Shown here piece by piece: positions 35,910-44,029 of a stretch of 64,000 nucleotides of DNA. The translations under genes were made by a program, and so were the position numbers. Every line of letters starts with the position of its first letter. The stretch's first letter is position 1. The notes under the pieces are model-generated. The model worked only from the letters and a program-made list of their open reading frames with translations, was not told where the DNA came from and did not search any database. The DNA lies in NCBI RefSeq assembly GCF_030758415.1, contig NZ_CP132334.1, positions 124,001-188,000 on the forward strand, read 5' to 3'. Source of the DNA: Parvularcula sp. IMCC14364 (GTDB lineage: Bacteria > Pseudomonadota > Alphaproteobacteria > Caulobacterales > Parvularculaceae).

Positions 35910-37265
35910 TCAGCGCTGGAAGTCGTACAGGCTGCCAAGGTCGAGCAGTTGTGTCAGGTGATCAAGCGCGGCGCAGTTTTCCTGATAGAGGTTTGGGTCG
36001 ATAAGGTCTTCCGGCCTCATGCGGTCGCGATAATGCTTCTTTGCCCATGCCTCCAGATCATCAAGGCGATCATGGGTCATCAGACAGTTACCGGTAAGGG
36101 CGGCCTGTTCCGCCGCCGTCAGGACGACGCGCAAGCGCAGACAGGCGGGGCCACCTCCATTTTTCATGCTTTGTTTCAGGTCAAGATAGTGTGCCTGCAT
36201 GATCGGGCCATTGCCCGCGACTGCGTCCGCAACGAAGTCGCGCGTTGCGTCATTTTCCTCTGACTCGCTCGGCAGGATCAGCGCCATGCCCCCATGCGGC
36301 AGGCTGACCAGCTGTGAATTAAAGAGATAGGTTTTGATGGCTGCGGTCAGAGAAACACTGTTCCCCGGCACTTCAATGAAATCGGGGTCAAATTCAAAGG
36401 TAGCACAGGCGCGGGTAATGGCCTCCAGAGCCTGCGTCTTATCCTCAAAAGCCTGTTCGTGATAAAACAGGGCCGTGCCATTGGTCACGGAAACGACGTC
36501 ATTATGAAATGCGCCGGCGTTAATCGCCTCGGCGCTCTGGCGAATAAAGGCGATGGCGCGCCCGTCCAGCTGGTGATTGGTCGCAACAGCATGAGAGGCT
36601 TCTATAGCCTGACGGGCCTGGAACGTCATCCCGGCGGACTGTTTTTCAAAAGCAGAATGGCCGTACACAAACAGCTCCACCCCGTGTGCGCCATGGGTCG
36701 TAGAAAGTCGGCCATGGTTTGCGGCACCTTCATCGCCCATGCGCCCGCCATAGGGAATGGGGGCATGATGAACGAAATGCGCTTCATCGCTAAAAATCGC
36801 CTGAAGGGTTCTGCCGGCAAATTCTGGCTCCAGGGAGCGATGAAACATTGAGCCGAGATTGGCCGGCGTGAAATGCACCTTGCAATCGCGCGTGTCGGCG
36901 GAAGGCGATACCGTGGCAGCATTGGCCGTCCACATGGCAGACGCTGAACTGCAATTCATCAGGAGTTGCGGGGCCGCCTTGCCAGCGGCGTCAACCACAT
37001 CCCTGTCATTGCCGGTGAAGCCAAATTTCCTCAGAGCACTGATCGCAGGTCTTTCATGTGGCGGCAACACACCTTGTACAAGGCCAAGATCCAGCAGGGT
37101 GCGCATCTTTTGGATGCCTTGCAGCACAGCACCCCGCGGATTGGAGATATCTCCCAGATTATTCATGGAAGCCAGATTGCCATAGGACAGGCCACCATAA
37201 TTATGGGTCGGACCAACCAGGCCGTCAAAATTTACTTCGTGTGCGACGCTGGTTTGCTCGTTCAT
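35910..37265 (-). CDS. astB: N-succinylarginine dihydrolase AstB
   Basis: Second enzyme of the arginine succinyltransferase pathway: converts N2-succinylarginine to N2-succinylornithine, CO2 and two ammonia. The 451-residue length is typical. Visible are VNFDGLVGPTHNYGGLSYGN at the start, HVHHAPIPYGGRMGDEGAAN-like catalytic His region (FVHHAPIPYGGRMGDEGAA), FYHEQAFEDK, and the C-terminal nucleophile Cys in GGGPACLRLRVVL. Its ATG overlaps the astD stop by four bases, so it is the last gene of the tightly packed M20-astA-astD-astB operon. Confidence 0.96.
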   Translation of the reverse strand: MNEQTSVAHEVNFDGLVGPTHNYGGLSYGNLASMNNLGDISNPRGAVLQGIQKMRTLLDLGLVQGVLPPHERPAISALRKFGFTGNDRDVVDAAGKAAPQLLMNCSSASAMWTANAATVSPSADTRDCKVHFTPANLGSMFHRSLEPEFAGRTLQAIFSDEAHFVHHAPIPYGGRMGDEGAANHGRLSTTHGAHGVELFVYGHSAFEKQSAGMTFQARQAIEASHAVATNHQLDGRAIAFIRQSAEAINAGAFHNDVVSVTNGTALFYHEQAFEDKTQALEAITRACATFEFDPDFIEVPGNSVSLTAAIKTYLFNSQLVSLPHGGMALILPSESEENDATRDFVADAVAGNGPIMQAHYLDLKQSMKNGGGPACLRLRVVLTAAEQAALTGNCLMTHDRLDDLEAWAKKHYRDRMRPEDLIDPNLYQENCAALDHLTQLLDLGSLYDFQR

Positions 37266-38731
37266 GCATCTACTCCGGGGATCGGGCCTTCATCATGGAC
37301 TTTGCCTTCCATAATCAGGCTTGCCATTGGCCATGCTGTATAGTCAGCCGCGTAATAACCAGCCGGGCGATGGTTGCCCGAAAGGCCAACACCGCCAAAC
37401 GGGGCGGCAGATGATGCGCCGGTCGTCTGCCGGTTCCAGTTCACGATGCCGGCATTGATCTCGCTGATAAACTGGCCAAACAGTTCCTTGCTGTCAGAAA
37501 CCAGCCCCGCCGCGAGGCCGAAGCTGGTGTCATTGGCTTCTTCGAGCGCTTTTTCAAAAGTGCTGACACGGATGACCTGCAGTAATGGTCCGAAAATCTC
37601 CCGGTCCTCACGCTCGGTTACGCTTGTCACATCTATAATCCCGGGGCTGAGGAAAGCCTCCCCCTGGGGCAGTTGTGCACTCTGGCGAATGGCTTGCGCC
37701 CCGGCGGCAAGCAGTTTTTCCTGTGCGTCCAGCACATCTTTTGCCGCGCTGGCAGAAACCAGCGGCCCCATGAAGGGCGCCGGGTCTGCATCCGGTTTGT
37801 CCACGCGCACTTTGTCAAGGAGAGTATCCAGTGCCTTGATGATGGAATCGCCTTCCGGACCTTCCGGCACGATCAGGCGTTTGGCGCAGGTGCAGCGTTG
37901 TCCGCTGGTGATATAGACAGAGCGCAGGATAATCCGTGCAGCTGATGTCTTGTCCTCTATGTCCCAGGCGATCAGCGGGTTATTGCCGCCCAGTTCCAGC
38001 GCTAGAATTTTGTCCGGTTTGCCACCAAGGGCGCGGTGTATCGCGCGGCCCGCTTCGATCCCGCCTGTAAACAGAACGCCGCTGATGCGCGCATCTGCGA
38101 CGAGTTGTTCTGCTGGTGCGCGACCGCCCTGTATCAGATTCAGGACGCCCTTTGGCAGCCCAGCTTCATCCCAGAGTTTGACCGTTTCTTCAGCCACCAT
38201 GGGAGTCAGTTCACTGGGTTTGAAAACAATCGTGTTGCCCGCGATCAGGGCTGGAATGATATGCCCGTTGGGCAGGTGCCCCGGAAAATTGAATGGCCCG
38301 ATCACCGCCATCACACCATGTGGCCGATGTGTAAGCCGCATGGTTGCACCGGCAGCGTCGGCTTCCTTGTAGCCAGTGCGCTCTTCATAGGCCTTGAGGG
38401 ATATGTCTGCCTTGCCTGCCATCGCCCCGGCTTCAGTTGCTGCATCCCAGAGGGGCTTGCCGGTCTCATGGGCAATGGCAGCGGCAATAGTGTCTTTGTT
38501 GGTTTTCAAAAGTTCGGTGAAACGGCGAATGATCTCAAGCCTGTCATCCAGTGCCGTTTTGCCCCATGAGGCGAAAGCCTGACGCGCTGCTGCAATGGCT
38601 TCGTTTGTGTCCGCCTCATTCGCGGTGTTGCCTGTCCACAATGTCTCGCCGGTGGCCGGCGCGATTGAGGTCAGACTTGTCCCGGCGCCTTCGCGCCATG
38701 CGCCATCAATATAAAGATTGCCCGTTGTCAT
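37262..38731 (-). CDS. astD: N-succinylglutamate 5-semialdehyde dehydrogenase AstD
   Basis: NAD-dependent aldehyde dehydrogenase (489 residues) that oxidises succinylglutamate semialdehyde in arginine catabolism. The cofactor region is MAVIGPFNFPGHLPNGHIIP, a block characteristic of AstD. NTIVFKPSELTPMVAEETVK follows, with the catalytic Glu in ALELGGNNPLIAWD and the nucleophile Cys in ITSGQRCTCAKRLIVPEG. It overlaps both neighbours (astA before, astB after) by four bases, the arrangement of translational coupling. Confidence 0.95.
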   Translation of the reverse strand: MTTGNLYIDGAWREGAGTSLTSIAPATGETLWTGNTANEADTNEAIAAARQAFASWGKTALDDRLEIIRRFTELLKTNKDTIAAAIAHETGKPLWDAATEAGAMAGKADISLKAYEERTGYKEADAAGATMRLTHRPHGVMAVIGPFNFPGHLPNGHIIPALIAGNTIVFKPSELTPMVAEETVKLWDEAGLPKGVLNLIQGGRAPAEQLVADARISGVLFTGGIEAGRAIHRALGGKPDKILALELGGNNPLIAWDIEDKTSAARIILRSVYITSGQRCTCAKRLIVPEGPEGDSIIKALDTLLDKVRVDKPDADPAPFMGPLVSASAAKDVLDAQEKLLAAGAQAIRQSAQLPQGEAFLSPGIIDVTSVTEREDREIFGPLLQVIRVSTFEKALEEANDTSFGLAAGLVSDSKELFGQFISEINAGIVNWNRQTTGASSAAPFGGVGLSGNHRPAGYYAADYTAWPMASLIMEGKVHDEGPIPGVDA

Positions 38732-39750
38732 GCCTGTTTTCCTTCCATCATGCAGACCATAACATCGTCGCCAGTCGTAATACCCAGTTCCTGCATCATT
38801 TTGTCTGTCAGCGGAATTTCTTCACTGTCGGGTGTTGCTGTTTCAACCTGAATGCAGGAAAATCCGCTAAGGCCAAGTGTGCTGACCAGCGCCTTGCGTC
38901 CATCTGTTACAGCGCCACCAGAGACAGCCTTGCGGCGCCCGGCGTCCTGGATGGTTTTGACATCCTTCATGTCGGCTTCGATACTGGGGCCAGCGTCGAA
39001 AATATCAATCAGGTTGTTATAGCGAAACCCCTGGGAAAGCAGCAGGTCCATGGCAGGTTTTGAATTGTCATGTGGCTTGCCAAGAATATCCCGGACTTCC
39101 TGCGGCAACATTTCCGTGTAGATTGGATATTTCGGCATCAGGTCAGCGATGAAACGGAAATCGCTGGTGCTGCGTTTGTCGGCCTCAATAAATGTCATGC
39201 CAAAAAACTTGCTGGCCACCTGCTCCCAGAACGGAAAGCTGTCCTCACGGTCCGTCCAGCCGCGAATTTCCGCCATCACCTTGTCACCGAACCGGCTTGG
39301 GTTGGCCGCAAAAAGCATGAAGCGGCTGAAAGAGAGCAGGCGACCCACGCCGCCTCCACGATGCGCAGGATCAACGAACAAAGTCCCGATTTCAGTAAAA
39401 TCGTGATAGTCATTCACCAGATAAAGTAAGTCAGTCTCCAGACGAATATCCAGCTCAGGCGATTGATTGACGAGATGCGACATCCGGTAGGAATAAAACG
39501 GCCGGTCCGCACCCAGCCGCGTGAAAACAGACCCGGTGCCGATAATTTTCTTGTCGTATTCCAGCACCAGAAAGAATGTTTCCTTCTGCTCGGGTTGTTC
39601 CTGTCGGGCAAAGGCCTCCTGCGACAGGTAAATCCTTTTCTTCATGGCCTTTTCATTATGCGGCATGGTTGTCATGCCAAGGCCGGCCTTGGCAGCCAGG
39701 TCCATCAGCCCCGGCAGATCATTTTGCTGTGCAGGTCGTACCCGGATCAT
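38728..39750 (-). CDS. astA: Arginine N-succinyltransferase AstA
   Basis: First enzyme of the pathway, transferring succinyl from succinyl-CoA to the alpha-amino group of arginine; GNAT-related fold. It has 340 residues: IRVRPAQQNDLPGLMDLAAK at the N-terminus, GAVFTRLG-like GTGSVFTRLGADRPFYSYR, the acyl-CoA region IGTLFVDPAHRGGGVGRLLS, and the conserved VMAEIRGWTDREDSFPFWEQ. ATG follows directly on the stop of the upstream M20 gene with no gap, and its end overlaps astD. Confidence 0.95.
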   Translation of the reverse strand: MIRVRPAQQNDLPGLMDLAAKAGLGMTTMPHNEKAMKKRIYLSQEAFARQEQPEQKETFFLVLEYDKKIIGTGSVFTRLGADRPFYSYRMSHLVNQSPELDIRLETDLLYLVNDYHDFTEIGTLFVDPAHRGGGVGRLLSFSRFMLFAANPSRFGDKVMAEIRGWTDREDSFPFWEQVASKFFGMTFIEADKRSTSDFRFIADLMPKYPIYTEMLPQEVRDILGKPHDNSKPAMDLLLSQGFRYNNLIDIFDAGPSIEADMKDVKTIQDAGRRKAVSGGAVTDGRKALVSTLGLSGFSCIQVETATPDSEEIPLTDKMMQELGITTGDDVMVCMMEGKQA

Positions 39751-40983
39751 CTAGTTTCCTTTCAGTCTTTCAGGCCAGGGGCAGGCGCCGGAGGCCAGCA
39801 TGAGCATCACGAGGCAGGCAAGTTTTGCCCGTTCGGTAAAACTTTCAATCACGGCAAATTCCTTGTCCGAGTGAATATGGCCGCCACGCACACCAAGCGT
39901 ATCAACATTGGGCAAACCAGCATCTGCCAGATTGTTGCCGTCGCAACATCCGCCGGTTGCCTGCCAGCCAATGTTCAGGCCGAGATCGGCACCGGCAGCC
40001 TTGACCAGTTCAAACAGGGCCAGTGTGCCACCTGTATTTGTCTTGACGGGGCGATGAATACCGCCATGCAGGCTGACCTCAATATCGGGGCCGAAATTTT
40101 GCCCAGAGACAATCTGTTGCATTTGTTCATCCACCCAACGCAGATCTTCGGGAGAACGGCCGCGCGCATTCATCCGGATAACGCAGGTGTCTGGCACCAC
40201 ATTGGTGGCAACTCCGCCATTGATGACGCCGATATTCATGGTCGTGTTTTCACGTTGGCCGTTCAGGGCGTTCACGGCGGCGATAACATTGGCAGCCCCA
40301 ACGATGGCGTTGCGCCCCTTGTCAAACTCCCGCCCCGCATGGGCGGCAAGTCCCTTGACTGTAAACGTATAATGTCCGCTGCCTGCCCGCGCGCCGGCCA
40401 GGGTGCCGTCCGGCAATGCGGGTTCAAACACCAGCCCGATATCGGCAGATTTTGCCTTGTCCGCCAGCACATGGGCAGACGCATGAGAGCCGGTTTCTTC
40501 GTCTGCATTGAAAATCACATCAATGCCAACATGCTCCGCATACGGCGTCTTCTCAAAAGCCGTGATGGCTTCTAGCATCACACAGATGCCACCTTTCATG
40601 TCAGCGCAGCCGGGACCGTGCAGGGTGCCGTCACCGCGATTGACGATTTTCTGAAAATGGTGGTCTTTCGGGAATACTGTGTCCAGGTGGCCGGTCAGGA
40701 GGATGCGCCGGTTCGCCTGTGGCCGGTTGCTCAGCACATAGGCACCGGCGCGGGGTATCTCGATCACGTCGCCGCTGTCACTCACATGGGTTACCGGGGC
40801 AGGTGCCTGCTCTTCACACGTCAACCCGATGGCTTCAAAAGCAGGCATAATCTGCGCCGCCGACTTGTGGATGCCGTCGATATTATTGGTGCCGCTGTTG
40901 ATGGCGCACCATTCCATGGTGCGGGCGACCATCCGGTCCGTTGCAGTATCAAGGGCGGCAAGATGGGTTTTCAAATCTGACAT
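39751..40983 (-). CDS. M20-family metallohydrolase in the ast operon (candidate desuccinylase)
   Basis: M20/M28-type zinc hydrolase of 410 residues. Zinc ligands are visible: His and Asp in LLTGHLDTVFPKDHHF, the bridging Asp in HGPGCADMKGGICVML, catalytic and metal Glu in FNADEETGSHASAHVL, a Glu in GLVFEPALPDGTLAG, and the final His in GGHIHSDKEFAVIESF. A dimerisation domain (about 195-310) is present. It is the first gene of the ast operon, where astE is missing. Because M20 enzymes such as DapE remove N-succinyl groups, a role as succinylglutamate desuccinylase is a reasonable inference. Start 40983 (MSDLKTHLAA) is preferred over 41118. Confidence 0.85.
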   Translation of the reverse strand: MSDLKTHLAALDTATDRMVARTMEWCAINSGTNNIDGIHKSAAQIMPAFEAIGLTCEEQAPAPVTHVSDSGDVIEIPRAGAYVLSNRPQANRRILLTGHLDTVFPKDHHFQKIVNRGDGTLHGPGCADMKGGICVMLEAITAFEKTPYAEHVGIDVIFNADEETGSHASAHVLADKAKSADIGLVFEPALPDGTLAGARAGSGHYTFTVKGLAAHAGREFDKGRNAIVGAANVIAAVNALNGQRENTTMNIGVINGGVATNVVPDTCVIRMNARGRSPEDLRWVDEQMQQIVSGQNFGPDIEVSLHGGIHRPVKTNTGGTLALFELVKAAGADLGLNIGWQATGGCCDGNNLADAGLPNVDTLGVRGGHIHSDKEFAVIESFTERAKLACLVMLMLASGACPWPERLKGN

Positions 40984-41169
40984 GCCCCGTTGATAATCGT
41001 TTTGCCCGCCTTGGCAATGGGGGCCGTTACCGAATGACAAATTTCCGGACAATTGCCATGAACACTCTATATATTGGAGCGTTTTATGCTGTATCGCTCT
41101 CAATCCGGGAGAGATCATGCCAAATTACTGATGTCGCGAGCTTATATAAAAGAGAGAAACTGAACGCCC

Positions 41170-41964
41170 ATGAAGCATTATCCCAACAGGATCGTCTGGA
41201 TCACCGGTGCAAGTTATGGCCTTGGCCGTTCTCTGGCTGAACACATGGCGCAGGACGGCTGGCAGGTGGCGGCCTCGGCCCGGTCAACCGATGACCTGCA
41301 GGCACTTGAAGCTGAATCTGCCAGCTGGAAAGGTCAGATCCATGCCTGTCCCTGCGATATTACAGAGCTGGAACAGCTTCAGGAAACGGTGCGCCGGATT
41401 GAAAAGGACATTGGTCCGATTGAAATTGCGGTTCTGAATGCAGGTACGCACCAACCCATGAATGCCCATGAGTTTGACGCCCGTGTGTTCCGCAAGCTGA
41501 CAGATATCAACCTGATGGGTACGGTAAATTGTATAGAAGCGTTACTGCCGGGCTTCTATCAGCGACAGTCTGGCCAGATTGCGGTAGTCTCCTCTGTGGC
41601 TGGCTATCGTGGCCTGCCCACATCCGCGGCTTATGGGATGACGAAGGCCGGACTGATCAACATGGCAGAGGCTCTTAAGCCGGAATTTGATCTGGCCAAT
41701 ATCCGCATCCAGGTGGTTTCTCCCGGCTTTGTGCGTACACCTCTGACAGACAAGAATGACTTTCCGATGCCCTTCATCATGGAGCCGGAAGACGCAGCGC
41801 GTGCTTTTTACAAGGGCCTTCTCTCGCGCCGTTTTGAAATCGTGTTTCCGTGGCAGATGGGCATTATTTTCAAATTCATCAGGATGCTGCCTGCGCCCCT
41901 GGCTTTTGCGTTGACCAAAAATATGATCCCGGATGATAAATCAGACGCTCAGGAAGAAAAATAA
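41170..41964 (+). CDS. Short-chain dehydrogenase/reductase (SDR)
   Basis: Classical SDR of 264 residues with unknown substrate. Cofactor motif IVWITGASYGLGRSLAEHMA, then NAGTHQ, the catalytic Ser region QIAVVSSVAGYRGLPTSAAY and YGMTKAG with Tyr and Lys. The C-terminus has a membrane-associating hydrophobic stretch (MGIIFKFIRMLPAPLAFAL), as in SDRs that act on lipids or steroids. The next gene starts three bases after its stop and encodes an NTF2-like protein, a combination often seen next to each other in alphaproteobacterial oxidoreductase clusters. It is divergent from the ast operon. Confidence 0.88.
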   Translation: MKHYPNRIVWITGASYGLGRSLAEHMAQDGWQVAASARSTDDLQALEAESASWKGQIHACPCDITELEQLQETVRRIEKDIGPIEIAVLNAGTHQPMNAHEFDARVFRKLTDINLMGTVNCIEALLPGFYQRQSGQIAVVSSVAGYRGLPTSAAYGMTKAGLINMAEALKPEFDLANIRIQVVSPGFVRTPLTDKNDFPMPFIMEPEDAARAFYKGLLSRRFEIVFPWQMGIIFKFIRMLPAPLAFALTKNMIPDDKSDAQEEK

Positions 41965-41967
41965 ACC

Positions 41968-42402
41968 ATGGTGCAGGCAATCCGCAACTATATCGATTTT
42001 CTGGCCCGTAGCGGTGAAGACAATATCTCGGAGCTGAAAGAGTATTGTACGGAAGATATTCATTTCCGTGATCCTTTCAACGATGTGCATCAGGTGGCTC
42101 ATTTTGTGGCGATCATGGAAGAGAGCTATGAGACTCTGTCTGATGTCAGCTTCGAGATCATAGAGGAATTCTGGTCTGAAAATGCGGCCGTGATAAAGTG
42201 GCATTTCTACTTCCGCATGAAACCCGACGCTGAGCGCGAAACAATTACCGGCCTCAGTGAAATCCGCAGTGACGGTGAAAAAGTCAGCGCGCATCTTGAT
42301 TACTGGGATTCCGGCGAGCGCATCTATGCGCGTATCCCGGTGCTCGGATTTTTCGTCAGGCAGGTCCGAAAGCGTGTATCCGCCGGTCTCGATGCAAATT
42401 GA
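41968..42402 (+). CDS. NTF2-like/SnoaL-type small protein
   Basis: Protein of 144 residues with the cone-shaped NTF2-like fold. Its N-terminal helix (IRNYIDFLARSGEDNISELK) is followed by EYCTEDIHFRDPFNDVHQVA, the diagnostic FRDPF block, and curved strands ending WHFYFRMKPDAERETITGLS and VSAHLDYWDSGERIYARIPV. Such proteins can be isomerases, hydrolases or ligand-binding subunits; no catalytic residue can be assigned here. It is coupled to the SDR gene, so they probably act on the same substrate. Confidence 0.8.
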   Translation: MVQAIRNYIDFLARSGEDNISELKEYCTEDIHFRDPFNDVHQVAHFVAIMEESYETLSDVSFEIIEEFWSENAAVIKWHFYFRMKPDAERETITGLSEIRSDGEKVSAHLDYWDSGERIYARIPVLGFFVRQVRKRVSAGLDAN

Positions 42403-42567
42403 GGCTGTTTTTTCGCGCTCTTACTGAAAAATGCGGGCATTTACTTTCCGGCACCTGTGATGCAGGTCACTCTGGACCCGTCACTCTTGACCCTATTCTT
42501 GCATCACGGGGAACAGTGAAGCGCAATGGGTCATATTGGTATGTGCCGGCGCAGCGGGTGAAGAGTA

Positions 42568-43914
42568 ATGTTTGTAAAGTTCTGGGGCACCAGAGGGTCA
42601 TTGCCGAAGTCAGGTCCGGGCACCATCCGATATGGTGGGAACACGTCCTGCGTGGAAGTGCGCACCAGCCGTGACACGCTGGTGATGATCGACTGTGGCT
42701 CCGGGGCGCACGCGCTGGGCCAGGATATTCTGAAGCGACCTGACATGCCCAAGCGCGGGCACATACTGATCAGTCATACCCACTGGGATCATATTCAGGG
42801 CTTCCCGTTTTTTGCCCCGTTGTTTATTCCTGGCATGGAGTGGGATATTTACGGCCCGCGCGGTGTCGGCAAATCCTTGCAGGAAGCGCTGGCCGGCCAG
42901 ATGCAGTACACGTATTTTCCTGTCAGCCTTGATAATATGATGGCCACCATCAGGTTTCATGATCTGGTGGAAGGGCAGTTCGAGATTGACGACGTCACCG
43001 TTCACACGCGGTATCTCAACCATCCAGCCCTCACCCTGGCCTATCGTCTGGAAGCTGATGGCAGTTCCGTATCCTATGCCTGCGATCATGAGCCGCACAG
43101 CCATGACCTTGCCGTGGGAGAAGGCTCTGTCTGCGGCCCTGACATGGCTCATGCGGAGTTTCTCGCCTATTCCGACCTTGTGATTCACGACGCGCAGTAC
43201 ACGCCGGACGAATATCGCAAAAAGGTTGGCTGGGGGCACAGCACCCCGGGCTATGCCGCGCGCATTTGTACACATGCCGGTGTGGGGCAACTGGCGCTCA
43301 CCCATCACGACCCGGTCAGTGTCGATGAAGATATTGACGGGATGTTGGCAACCTGCCGCAAAAATGATCTGAAGCCGTCTGACAAACTGAAGGTCATTGC
43401 CGCCGGCGATCAGCTTGCGGTGGAATTGCCGCGTCGGCTCAAGCGGAAAACACCGTCACGCGAACAGCGCTCGGCGCTGGCACCGGCGCAAACGCCGGCA
43501 GCAGGATCGGTCATGCTGCTCGTTCATGACCCTGACCGGCTGCATGTTTTTGAACAGGCGCTCAAGGCAGAAGACCTGCCCACGGCTGTGCCGGCTGACC
43601 GGCAGGAGCTGGAAGAAAAAATCAGGAGTGAAAAGCCGGCGCTTGTTGTCATCTCGGAAGATGCTTTCGCAGAAGGCTGGCGCGACCTTGACGACTGGCT
43701 CGGCAGCGTCGCCGAAGATATCCCAGTATTGCTACTGGGTGATGCCAGCCAGCTCACAACCGACCTGCCGGAAAATGCTGAATGGCTGATCGCGCCGTTT
43801 ACCAACGAATATCTGCGCACCCGGCTGCAATCCGCAATCCTGCGGGCGTCCAACCGGGATATGCCAAAGGCGAAACAGGGCTGGACCCGGAAGTTTCTGT
43901 CACGCAGCAGCTGA
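42568..43914 (+). CDS. Metallo-beta-lactamase-fold hydrolase with degenerate receiver domain
   Basis: Two-domain soluble protein of 448 residues. Residues 1-290 form an MBL-fold hydrolase of the PhnP/cyclic-phosphodiesterase-like branch: FVKFWGTRGSLPKSGPGTIR, GGNTSCVEV, the metal motif HTHWDH (70-75), YACDHEPHSHD, and LALTHHDPVSV. A linker rich in Lys, Arg and Ala-Pro (about 295-325) leads to a receiver-like domain (about 327-435, SVMLLVHDPDRLHVFEQALK). There the phosphoacceptor strand is LVVISEDAF without an Asp at the usual place, and the KPF block is APF. The second domain therefore probably binds a partner and is not phosphorylated. Confidence 0.85.
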   Translation: MFVKFWGTRGSLPKSGPGTIRYGGNTSCVEVRTSRDTLVMIDCGSGAHALGQDILKRPDMPKRGHILISHTHWDHIQGFPFFAPLFIPGMEWDIYGPRGVGKSLQEALAGQMQYTYFPVSLDNMMATIRFHDLVEGQFEIDDVTVHTRYLNHPALTLAYRLEADGSSVSYACDHEPHSHDLAVGEGSVCGPDMAHAEFLAYSDLVIHDAQYTPDEYRKKVGWGHSTPGYAARICTHAGVGQLALTHHDPVSVDEDIDGMLATCRKNDLKPSDKLKVIAAGDQLAVELPRRLKRKTPSREQRSALAPAQTPAAGSVMLLVHDPDRLHVFEQALKAEDLPTAVPADRQELEEKIRSEKPALVVISEDAFAEGWRDLDDWLGSVAEDIPVLLLGDASQLTTDLPENAEWLIAPFTNEYLRTRLQSAILRASNRDMPKAKQGWTRKFLSRSS

Positions 43915-44029
43915 GTCTCCCCCTCATTCGCGAAGTGAAAGGTCAGTCTTTTCAATAGGTTGACCAAACTTATGTGCCCCTCTCCAGCAGGGTCTATGGT
44001 GTGCGCCCCTCAAAATCAGGAGCGCCAAC

